DNA of 64,000 nucleotides. It comes from Leptasterias polaris (lineage: Eukaryota > Echinodermata > Asteroidea > Forcipulatida > Asteriidae). The stretch lies in assembly GCA_037783415.1 (NCBI GenBank), contig JAZGTN010000026.1, forward strand, positions 1,199,001-1,263,000. Reading direction: 5' to 3'. Within the stretch, counting starts at the first letter, position 1. Each line of letters begins with the position of its first letter. Shown piece by piece: positions 49,390 to 59,957 of this stretch. The position numbers were made by a program, and so were the translations under genes. The notes beneath the pieces are model-generated. The model searched no databases. It was not told where the DNA came from and worked only from the letters and a program-made list of their open reading frames with translations.

Positions 49390-50193
49390 AAGACAACAGA
49401 CATTTTTGAGGTTTTTGTGTATAATTCAGTGTTCTCCAACTTTGAAAGGGGGGGGGGGGGGCTCGGCGAATGCAAAGCCTTTATGGGGCCTGCCTAAGGG
49501 CCCGGAAAATCGTTGATTGTACATGCTCTGTGGTCATGGTGATGCACTCTGATGGCCACTTCCTCCTAACTTTCTTGATCAAAGGTTTTAAAGATTGCAT
49601 TTGAACTCTGAAATGTATGGACTTGAAAAACAGTGAGGGAAAATATGTCAGACAGATTTTAATCCTTGGCGGCAACTTCTTAAGTGTGGAGGTATGCCAA
49701 GTTTTGTTCACATGTTGGAGAACTCTGTGTAATGTGCCCCAGCAAAACATCTGAAGGCCATCTTCTATCTTTTGCGATATAAAAATAAACATGCAGTAAA
49801 ATCTGTCATACGTAATTATTTTTAAATAGTTTAATAAAAACTACATAACACGCATATTGCAAAAAAGCTTATTTACATAAAGTATGCTATAGAATTTATT
49901 TTAAAGTTATTTCAAATAAAACAAAAAATAGAAAAAACAAAAATGTTTGATTGTTTAAAGTATCAGCCCCCGATTTAGGAAAATTTGCCCAAATTCCTTG
50001 ACAAAGCATGTAAATTAGCTGGTCTTTTTGTTTGATAAATGTGACCGTCTGATTTGATTTTAAAGATTCACATATTGGGTGTATGGTGTGTTTATTGAAG
50101 AACAAAACATGGTGTTCTCTTTTGAAAGCCAAGATGTAATCATACTTGAAACATCAATCTTATGATTCTGGGCAATTGAGCAGAATTTTCCTA

Positions 50194-50416
50194 CACTGCA
50201 AAAACTTGGGTGTAAAAATTGACACCACTGGTGTTGAAACATATAGATACCCAATAGATAATCAAAATGAACATGGGTGTTAAAATAACACAAATTTAAT
50301 TGTTTTGGCATAAATTAGTGTTATGTTTACACCCTGTGGTGTAATTTTGATTCTTTTTTGGGTATTTACATGTGTCAATACCCATGGTGTCAATTTTAGC
50401 ACCACGTTTTTTGCAT
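50194..50416. mobile_element. MITE-like element with inverted ends
   Basis: The left end ctgcaaaaacttgggtgtaa and right end agcaccacgttttttgca are imperfect inverted repeats. Subterminal aaaattgacacca and tggtgtcaatttt are perfect inverted copies (13 bp). No ORF. Confidence 0.7.
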
Positions 50417-51342
50417 GCTTACTCACTCTAGTTATTTTTATTTACAAACAATTTAATTGGAAAAGGTAGTGTACAGAATGCAATATAATTATTAGGCCTA
50501 TTCATTTTGCTGTTGTTTGTGACTCATTTAAAAATTGAAATAAAAAAATTGTAAATAATCTTCCAAAGGCTATTTAAGATTCAGGTATAAAATCCTGCTA
50601 TTAATGTTGTATTCACTCTGTTTCACATTTCACTTAACAGTTTCAAAGAAAATTTAAATATTGATAATGCTTATGAGATAGCTTGGCTTACTAACAAACC
50701 GAAGATGATAGTTTGTTGATTTATCTTGAAATCCCCCATTTATCTTTTCTTTGTTTTTTGTTGATGTTGATAAATTCTAAGTGCTATTGTGGCATTATCC
50801 ATAGAGTTTTCCATTTTCCGGAGGCGATAATTTATTTGTTTGATGTGCAATTATAATCCCGTTTACAAAATAATTGTAAAAATACAAACATAGAAACATA
50901 CAAATATGCATTTTGGTGCACTATTTCGATTTAGTCACCACTAACAGTCACCATTAGGTATCTATGAATTTTGTCACAAAGTCCGATTTCGCAAAGACTT
51001 GAGACTGATCTGAACTGTGTATCAATCTTAACTGCTGAGCAAAGTGTGATGTCACAATACAAATCACTGACGGTGATATCGACAACTCATCTTAAGATGG
51101 GTCTTATTGTGCTTTGTGAAGTCGACCCCAGTGCAGTGATGTTTAAACGGTTTTCAAATCTTTCATTCAGTTAATGAATAAAACTTCTCAAAATCATTTC
51201 TTCTGTGAATTAGAATGTTTGTTATTTGGCTAACTAAAATGTTCATTTGAAATAATTGAAGGATGTTTCGTTTGATATTTTGTTTTACCGTAATTCATTC
51301 CAAATGACTTTTCTTCCACTCTCTCAAAGAGATAGCACATAA

Positions 51343-51461
51343 TCCCTCCCCCCTCCACCACCCCCCTCCACCACCCCCCTCCACCACCCCCCTCCACCAC
51401 CCCCCTCCACCACCCCCTCCCCCTCCACCACCCCCTCCCCCAACGCACCCCCTCCCCCCAC
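51343..51461. repeat. C-rich minisatellite (ccctccaccacc units)
   Basis: Imperfect units of about 13 bp, strongly strand-asymmetric. It lies just past the stop codon of the gene at 51518, probably in its 3' UTR. Could adopt i-motif/G-quadruplex structures. Confidence 0.85.
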
Positions 51462-51517
51462 ACCAGTCTGAGTGCACACAGTGGGGGCGGTGGAGTCTGG
51501 TCTAAACAGCAGGGAAT

Positions 51518-54500
51518 TCACGTAGCAACTTCTTCGTTAATATAGCCCAAAGTGTTGATGGTGCTGAGTAACTCCAGAGTCCCTTGGACCAGCCTGATGT
51601 CCTCTGGAGAAGCAAATAGATTAAATTCACCAAGCTCCAAATCGCCAACTTCATTCGGGCAGGGTGTTCTACCGTAATAATCAGTGCTGTCAACTTTGTC
51701 AGGATTGCTCCAACCATAGTTGTACCCCAAAGACGAGATGTTTCCAACAGCTGTGCTATTTTCTACTCCTGCATCATGTGGAGCATCATGTGGATCACCG
51801 TAGTAGCTTTTAGGGGTGGATTGGTAGCAAGACTGAATCCCTTGTGCATTGTCAGTCTTAGTTGATGACTTAGTTGATACGTGTGGATATGATGTGGATG
51901 GGGAGCTCCACCGCCATTCCTCTCGACCCACTGGAGGGCGCGAGTAATGATACTTCTTCTTTCCACTTGGTGTCCACTTCGTACTGTAAGAACTATTTCT
52001 TAAAGGAGTGGATGTTGCTCCTGGCAATCCATCTTTCAAAATCTTCACAAATCCACAAGTATTTTTCTGGTTGATGCAATTGTGTGGAGGCTCAACATTA
52101 TGCACTAATTTGGTATCTGAAATTGCCATCTGCTTAACCAGCTTTTCATCCACTGTTACGACGTTTGAAGTAGATTGTGGATTACAGTTGATATTCAACT
52201 GTTGATCCACAACAGTCCTTCGGTTAGCTGATGAAGAGTCAGGTGTTGATTGTCTTTCAGAATATCCACTCTTTTGGACGGAAAAAGGAGTTGATTGTGG
52301 ATTCTGTCGATCATCAGAATCCACCCTCTGTTGAACTACTCTTCGGTCAGATGAAGGAGTGAATTGTTGATGCACTTCTTTTGATGGGACATCCTCCTTC
52401 TTTAGATTGTCTTGTTGATGATCAGCGGATCTTGACGGATTAAGGCTAAAAAATGCTGATCCTTCTGATGCGTCCTGTGGAGTGGATGTTTCTTCACTAT
52501 CCTGAAAATTATGAATAAAGATAGCGGTGTTGAAAAATATATTTTTTATATAGGATAATTAGCCAAACAACAAGTGGTTAGTTTAATTTAAAGATGCATT
52601 CAATAGAATTTTTATCATTATTGACGTGCAGGGAAAGTATCTCTGTAAAATAATGTAACTACAAAGATAGTTCGTTTCAACGACGTTTCTACCATTCAAG
52701 CAACGCATGGTCCTTTGGAAAAATTCAAAACTCCCGGTGAAGTCCATAATGGGAGAATAGTTGTGCAGCAACGGCTACCGGTATTGCTTATTCCTGTGGC
52801 GGATTTTTGGAAGAGCAGAGGAATAACGTACCCAGGGGTAAATTTAAAATAGTTTACAAAAAAGTCATGGTTATTAGGCCTATGATGTAAAATTCATTAT
52901 GACTGCATACTTCGTGATGAGAAAGAGGTTAAAATTGATTGGTTTTACCAAATGAACCCATGGTGCACTTGGATCTGCCTCCTGGGAACCTGGTTGGTTT
53001 ACAATCTCCTCCTCTGCGTCCGCTTTAACCCTCTGTACTTCCAACACCCCTCTAAGTGCCTCATTATCCCTCTGGAGATCGAAGATCTTCCACTGCAGCT
53101 TCCGTATTGCCTTCATTGTGTCCAACGAGGACATGGTGGAGGGGTTGGAGGTGGGCGACTTCCTACCGTGATGCGAGACGATGGAGTCGAGCTGGGAGGT
53201 GACTCGACGGGTGTGTTCCTGAAGATGCTACATGAAACAGTCGTCTTCATTTTAGTTAATCCTAACCTCACATTCGTTAATAGTAATTACCCCTCCCCCA
53301 CCCACTCCCCACCCACTCCCCACCCACTCCCCACCCACTCCTATTCGTCACAAACATACATTTTGAGGAAATACCATGGGATCACCTAATGACACCTATA
53401 CTACTTCCCTCAGACCTACCATTGATTATTTCATAGAGCTGAAGTAGCAAACGTTTCATAGAAATGTTCTGCTAAGCAAAAAGAAGCAGGATACATTCAA
53501 ATGGTACATGTGGAGTGCGTTTTTGGCTGGTAACCTTATTCTGGTAAGCATGTTGTTATTATGCTTAGCTATTTTTAGTGCTGAAGCAGCTATATGAAAA
53601 TGGGCCGTGAATTTTGAAAGCGTACCGGGTTTCATATGGAAAATAAAGTTGGCCCAGCCAAGCTGTCCTCAGGTTTGTCCTTGGACCATTTCCGAATAGT
53701 AGCACGGCTACGGCTACGGCTTGGTCACAACGTCATCATGCTTTGAAGTATAGGCTGCCCTTGGCAACACCCTTAGCAACAACTGCAGCCGTATCCTTAG
53801 CCACCTATTTGTACACGGCCTTAAACTCAAAAGTATCAATTCAGTGTTGGTTCATGAACTTTGATTCCAAATTATCGTGACCCTAAAGGGATCACAGGTG
53901 CTTCAGTTAATTTTGAATTTTTAACGGTAGGCCAATATATATGACCCTATGTTAGACAATAGTTGTTGCTCATTTTTTACCAAGAGTTGTTCTTCCAGCT
54001 TGCAGCACCTTGTATTCACTTCAGTCAACATGTTGATGAAAGTGGTCACACTGGAGGAGTCCAAATCCCGACTGGCAGACTTATAACTCGTCTAAAAATG
54101 AAAAAATATTTGCACAATCCCAAAACGTTATTGACCAGCAAGCATTATTTACTTCCGAGAAGGTTTTTTGGAGGCAACATATAATTCAATTCAATTCAAT
54201 TCAAGTTATAAAGAAGGTCTAATGAACAAAGATGTATGAATAACTTCTAGAATAATAGTTATTTGAGAAACAATGAATGAGAGGCAAATATGGAGGCATG
54301 TTCAAATAAAACAAAATACTGACTTCTGAACAACAGAAGGTACAGACGAAACAGGACAAAAACAAAGTAAACGCTACCTAACGAGCTAGGACGGAACAAG
54401 AAGGTCAATCACAACTAGGAACTCATCTGAGGTGAAGGGTGAACAGAGAAGAAGCTACTCAAGATAATTAGAGACAAGATGTTTTTTGTAAGAGTTCTTA

Positions 54501-54816
54501 AAACAAGAATGAAATTTAAGAAATAGCATCCCCCAATGTCAGCAATTAATTTGTCAAAGTTAAAGGAGTTCGAAATAGGGTTCCTTTAAAGGTTGTAACT
54601 TTTCAAGCACTTCTTAAATACACAAATTAATGCACAATGAGTTTATTTTATTTTACTTACACTTCGTTCATTGTCCTGTTTGCATCGCCAAATAAACGCT
54701 TCAATCTCACTGCTCGCCGGACCCGCAAATTCCGGTGAGAAACTTGCCTGATTCACACTACTAAAACGGGCCCCTCTTGATCTCGTAGGAGTCGTGTTGT
54801 ACATGTATGTTTCCAT
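51518..54816 (-). CDS. Unrecognised four-exon gene, coiled-coil and Ser/Thr-Pro-rich protein
   Basis: Coding exons in transcript order: 54661-54816 (ATG at 54816), 53981-54091, 52949-53218 and 51518-52501 (stop at 51518-51520). All are phase 0, with good acceptors and donors, giving 506 aa. The start reads METYMYNTTPTRSRGARFSS. Residues about 55-180 look like a coiled coil (FINMLTEVNTRCCKLEEQLL; KAIRKLQWKIFDLQRDNEAL). The long last exon is hydrophilic with many STP/TP sites (QSTPFS, RQSTPDS, GATSTPLRNS). It ends in a short, possibly helical acidic-to-hydrophobic segment (FASPEDIRLVQGTLELLSTI). I do not recognise the family. A centrosomal, ciliary or meiotic coiled-coil protein would fit the composition, but nothing proves it. 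It is head-to-head with the armadillo-like gene. Confidence 0.72.
53286..53342. repeat. ccccacccact minisatellite, about five units
   Basis: Near-perfect 11-bp units in the intron between exons 53981 and 53218 of the coiled-coil gene. Confidence 0.85.
53448..53610 (+). repeat. Family T MITE-like repeat
   Basis: ctgctaagcaaaaagaagca, tttttggctggtaacctta, ttctggtaagcatg and gaagcagctatatgaaaatg; see 28195. Confidence 0.65.
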
Positions 54817-55397
54817 GATTGTAGGCTAGGTATCGAGGTAGGTGATAATTATTTTATTTGGCGGTCAACATTTTGTTATCCTAAAAATCTGATATCAAAA
54901 ACAAAACAAAAAGGTAAATTTATTCTTCACGCAGAAACTCGACTGCGCGACGCGCTAACTGAGCAGCATGCAGAACACGGATTTCTCCAAAATGACAGAA
55001 AAGTGGGGAGCGCGCGTTTTACAAGTAGAATAATAAACGCTCAGTCAAAACTTCTGGCGGCCCAGTCTTTTGGGAAGTTGATTCACCATGCAGTCGGATT
55101 ACTTTTATAACAATGATGAAAAAGGAAAATAAAGTAAAGGAATTTAAAGCTAAATGTTAAAAAGGGAGAGACGAGCTGCGGCAAACTAAAAATCAAAACC
55201 TTTATGTCAAAAGTTATCTTTCATTACGTGATCATACGAGATCGAGTGTGTAATTAAATGGAAAGACTTGAAAACGCGCGCGTGGTACACTGGATGACGC
55301 AGTGTTTGAAACGCACTTGTCGTGCCTCAAAAAGATCACATGCTGAGTTCGTTGTTTGAATGATGTCTCTGTGAGTATTTAATGTGTCTCAGGTGCC
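54817..55397. promoter_or_regulatory. Divergent promoter between the coiled-coil and armadillo-like genes
   Basis: 581 bases between two opposed start codons. It is locally CpG-rich (gactgcgcgacgcgctaact; gagcgcgcg; aaaacgcgcgcg), unlike the surrounding AT-rich DNA. No definite core element recognised. Confidence 0.5.
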
Positions 55398-56719
55398 ATG
55401 TTTGAGTCGATGCGTACAGTGTTTGAGAGCGTTGAGAAGACGTGGCATACCCTAGCCTCATATGGAGAGACGGGCGAACAACCATGGGATGAGGAACCAA
55501 ACTTATACAATAAAGACATCATGATGTGTGCATCACAGCTTCGAGACGGTGTGGATGTAGATGTTAAGATTCAAGCTGTACAGAAAATGGGGCATTTGGC
55601 GTATACAGGTGGGTGCTCGTATAGGACTATGTTGAAGACGAGTTAGTGTTCTTGCTAGCCTTGGTAGGACGCAATTGTCACTTCATTGAGACGTTGTTTA
55701 ACGGCGGAGGAGTCCAACCTGGGCTGGGTTATTTCTTCATTGCATCAACATGACCTGCCTGGCCAACTTTTCTAAGACGGGAATATATAGTTAGGTTACA
55801 TCATCAAAACTGATAATTTGTTAATTATGGAGCTGGTTGCCTCGTGACATGAGCTTTATACTCACTGAAAGCAAACAAAAACAGTTCGTGTTTAATCAGG
55901 TTTTCAATTTTTCCATGGGGCTTATTTTTATTCATTGCGGCAATCAGAATAAGCCTAAGTATACCTAAATTGAGGGATTTCTTGATCTTCAAACTGAAAT
56001 AAAAATCTGGAAGATTTGTACTGCATTGATTACTTTGTGATCATTCTGAAAACTGCATGTTTCCCTCTTGATAACACTAACAAACCTATCCTTTGTCTTT
56101 GAGCATGGTAAAGTTTACCAGCTCAAATTGGCCAAATTGGATCCAGGATGAAGTCACGAACAACGAGGAGATGTGACGAACTTTCGGTTACAATTTGAAG
56201 AATCAAGAAAACTTTAAACAGAACTTGGTGAAGGCTGTTTATATATTTACTTTTGTTTATCTTGCAGGTGGTACAAATGTGGCCAAATTTGCCGGCTCCT
56301 ATCTCAAAACCCTCTCTCTAATACTCAAAGATGACACCAGCCCACCAACTCTCAAAACACAAGTCGTCATATCTCTGAGCGAACTTTGCCGGGCACATCG
56401 AGACAACTGCCAGCTTGCCGACAGCTTGGCCCTCATCCAGGACCTTGCGAAGTTCATCCTGACGAAGGACAGCGAGTCGCGCCTGGTGCGCTGGTCCTGC
56501 TACACCCTCGTCGTACTCTGCTCGTCTGGAATGAATTATCTCCGTACTCTGATGGAATGGTCGGACATGGATAGCGGCAGTTTCAAGGAGGTTTTAGAAG
56601 AGCTTGAGAACGAGTCATGGAAAGGATGGCCGAGGAACTACGCTGCGGTTCTCAGGGACTTTTTAGGTCATGTCACAGTTGACTTGAATGTGAAAAAACA
56701 AGCTACATCATCTGGATAG
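55398..56719 (+). CDS. Armadillo-like helical protein, possibly ARMH2-like
   Basis: Two coding exons, 55398-55608 and 56268-56719, join in phase 1 to give 220 aa. ATG 55398 is the first in frame after a possible acceptor (tctcag). The protein is almost entirely amphipathic helices: VFESVEKTWHTLASYGE, ASQLRDGVDVDVKIQAVQKM, SYLKTLSLILKDD, QVVISLSELCRAHRDNCQLA and LVRWSCYTLVVLCSSGMNYL. They are spaced like ARM/HEAT repeats. The pattern and length recall the small ARMH-type family, but the assignment is from memory and weak. Function unknown. A MITE lies 13 bases after the stop, and an AATAAA is at 57060. Confidence 0.75.
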
Positions 56720-56731
56720 CTGAAGATTGTT

Positions 56732-56959
56732 ACACTCTAAAAACTACAGGGTCAGAATTAACCCGGATTCAGGGTCCCGGGAGGGCTGACACACTTCGGG
56801 TCAGGCTGACCCGGAAAGTGGCAAAATATGGTTCTGTGTAAATTTGACCCGTTTGTGAGTCAATTGTGACATAAATTCCGGGTCATATTGACCCAGAAAT
56901 AGGTCAGGCCCAAGGGTCCTGGATCCCGGTAAAGTTTGACCCGGAAGTATTTAGAGTGT
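56732..56959. mobile_element. MITE-like element in the predicted 3' UTR
   Basis: The ends acactctaaaaactacagg and ggaagtatttagagtgt form terminal inverted repeats. The interior repeats gggtca and tgaccc in both orientations (for example cgggtcaggctgacccgg). A related fragment is at 61650-61690 (acactctataaacttccggg). It lies between the stop codon (56719) and the poly(A) signal (57060) of the armadillo-like gene. Confidence 0.8.
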
Positions 56960-57612
56960 TCTGCCTCATGCCGTTACATGTTATTGTCACTATCGAATGA
57001 AAGAAAGCCTGTAATATTTGAAGATTGCGTACCAATATACCTTCAGTGAAAAAGTGAAAATAAATAAAAATATAATGACTATTCAATTAGAGTTTGAGCT
57101 TGAAGGCTTGATTGAGACTGACTAGTTTTCGTAGCGGCCTTGGTAATTGGAACAATGTTTGGTATTTTATCTGAACTTTAAATACATTGATGTATGAGAT
57201 AGTTACTATAAAAGTTTGACTTAAAGTTTGTTCTAACCATCACCGGTGATAAATGCTTTTCGCTTAAAGAGCATATTTAAACAAAGTATCCGGGTTTATT
57301 TTTGTTATATTACATTGTGTATTAAAAATGCACGTGCACAAACAAAAACAATTTTGCGACTTTCGCATGAATTATTATGAATGGTTGAAACGTTTAATTA
57401 TAAAAACCTCAATACACATTGTGGTCGAGTCTTTGATACTACTCGCACGTGGGAATTGACAGCAAGATCCCCTAAAATACAAAAATAATACTCGGACTCT
57501 TTTTTTCTACACAACTTGACACTTTACTTTAAACAATAATATTCCTAGTTTACACTTTTACTGAGGGGTGCGTTGTGAAACATGATTTCCAATTTTATTC
57601 CAACCCAATTTT

Positions 57613-57778
57613 CAAGGTATACATATACGTAGCCTTTCGTCAAGGCCTATGTAGCTTTGACAAAGCTTGTATGCGAGAATTAGTGTCGGGAAAAGGGACC
57701 AGTGGCCTCTGGTTTCAGTCGCTGTGTGGCTGTACAGCTGTCTAAGCCACGAAGGCCTTGACGAAAGGCAAGGTATAC
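57613..57778. mobile_element. Inverted-repeat (MITE-like) element
   Basis: Perfect 16-bp inverted pair at 57630-57645 and 57755-57770 (approximate), with outer ggtatac on both sides. No ORF. Confidence 0.65.
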
Positions 57779-57857
57779 ACGGAAACTGGTCCGTAATCTG
57801 GTTCTGTAAATATGTTATAAAGGGCATCGTTGAGTATATGGACCCCTGCATAGACAC

Positions 57858-58092
57858 TTATTGGCCGCCATCTTTGGTGACAAAGAAATGGTATGCATAT
57901 TCGTCAACATTTTCACGAAGAGGCAATTTCTGAAAAAATTATGCATTTTTGGTAAATAAATGTTTTTACACATTTCGAATGTTACTATTGACATCAACAT
58001 TTTACCCACAAGTTTCACTGCGCTGGCACGACGCTCGGCCAACGATAGCTCTTCACGCGTGCACGTTTCATCAGCGATGGCGGCCAATCCAA
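57858..58092. mobile_element. Element with ATTGGCCGCCAT inverted ends
   Basis: attggccgccatctttgg on the left and gcgatggcggccaatccaag on the right. The right end recurs at 4449-4470. The ends contain a YY1-like gccatctt motif. Confidence 0.55.
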
Positions 58093-59957
58093 GGTGTTCT
58101 CTTAGTATTTTTTACACTTTAGAACTAGTGCTCATTATTTAGTATTTTTTCACTGGTTATACACTGTTACGCCTCGGAATTTCGAGGTCCTTGGTTACAT
58201 CCGTACGGAATGGTCAAACACTGTTGTAGTCGAGTCCTCCTCATCCTCATCTGAGTCCAAATCTGAGTCCTTGGTGTCCGAAGGGGAATCCGGACTCGAG
58301 TTCGAGTCCGACTCCCAAGACATACAACACTGGTCAAACATTGTTTCTAGTCGAAAGGTCGCCTAAAAGCATTGTAAACATAGATGAGCTGGAGGGTAAC
58401 TGGGGGGCGTATCGTGTTGATGTCCTCGTCCCCCCCCCGTCCCAATTTGAAATCGAAATTATTTGGAAAAAAAAAAAATTCAAGAATAAAATGTTACATG
58501 TCTTTTTGTGTGTGTAATATTACTCAATGTTACACCATCATAGCATGCATTAGATAATGTATGCAAATTAGTTTTTACTACCACGTAAGAATTACATGTA
58601 CCGGTACATAAAAAACAGTCAAACAGGATTACAAGAAGGCTGAAACGGGGATACCAAACGCAATCTGCAGTTCTAATTGGACAGAGGTGCCCCCATAATA
58701 GAAACAAATGGTGCAACCCCTTAATATTGTGCTATCCGTAAAGTGTTACCATATCTTTGCCGCTGCATTTATTCTTAGTGCTACAGTGCAGGTCAAAATG
58801 TTTGGCCGATTTAATTGATCCGAAAATTGTGATTTAAAGGGACTCTTTACAAAGGCACTCTACAAAGCACAAGTAGTAGTACAGTACACTCTTCACAAAT
58901 ATCAAAAACATACCATTTTGTGACAATTAATTTGAAAATTAATTTGATAAATTGAAAAAGAGTAAAATTCACAAGCTACCCATTTACGAATCTGGACATA
59001 GGCTTCAAAAAATATTACCACATCAAACTATAGGTCAGAATGAGAGGGGTTCGCGACAAACAGGTCATCACTATAAATTGTTTGAACGAAATAACTAACT
59101 GTCACTCGTTGGAACGATTTAGTTTTACAAATGTTATACAATAGGCAGTGCCGAATGGAATCTTAATTTCTGCTATAAACCTTAGTTAATTCAACATGGC
59201 TAAGGTTTGTTGTAAAGATTAACGAAACTTCATTAAATCCGGACATGATCAGGTAGGGCCTATACTTCAACATTCCTCCGACATGTTAAATCATGTAATG
59301 CAGATTGAGCTCAACCATGGCGGACTTTCCTCTCGAGTCCATGGTTGACCCGTCCTTTTTTCGAACGCATGGTTGAACGCATGGTTGAACGCAATGCTGT
59401 CATTACTTTTTATTAGCTAAATCACTCGTGTACGGTGGCCCTGAAGGGACGTTAATGTACGCATAATACGTACGCGATGCTGTTATTTTTTTTCCTCTCA
59501 AAATGCTTGCGTACGTGAGTATATTATTTGCAATGTTGTGAATTTTTATTGCATGTTTTGTCGCATACCTCTTGGATGATGTTAGTTGTGGATAATTTGT
59601 AGTCAGGCCCCCGTAAAGCATATACGATGTGTACCAAGGAACTTGACACCAAAGCAAAGTCTCGCTATTTCAAAGACTCATTTTCAGTGCTCGATATGAC
59701 GGGGGGTACCCCCCCCCCCCCACCCCCACTGTATATTCACTGTGTACTTGGAATGCCAGGAATTCTTTATAGGATTTTAATAGGGGGGTATTTCTGTACA
59801 TTACAAGAGGAGTGTGTTAAGTATGGAACTTCCAAGTACATGCAAGCTATGTCCTTTCAGGGCCACCATACTCATGAGCTAATTCGTTCAAATGAATTTA
59901 GATCCAGAAGTTTGGTTTGTTTACCATTGTCTCTTCCCTGGCTTTGTCCGATCCAAA

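Larger units (their letters stand above)
49390..51517. other. Intergenic region after MIEF-like gene
   Basis: Candidate MIEF poly(A) signal AATAAA at 49784-49789, about 395 bases after the stop. The rest is AT-rich, with a MITE-like element (50194-50416) and a C-rich minisatellite (51343-51461). No gene supported; glycine-rich and other short ORFs here follow simple sequence. Confidence 0.55.
56960..59957. other. Intergenic region
   Basis: No gene supported. It holds AATAAA signals at 57060-57069 and an inverted-repeat element at 57613-57778 (gcctttcgtcaaggcc with ggccttgacgaaaggc, both flanked by ggtatac). A second element lies at 57858-58092 (attggccgccat with atggcggccaat). A gagtcc-rich stretch is at 58220-58320, and C-rich runs are near 58425 and 59705. 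Confidence 0.55.

Noticed and set aside
51230..51521. Glycine/tryptophan-rich ORFs
   Set aside because: Translation of the C-rich minisatellite only.
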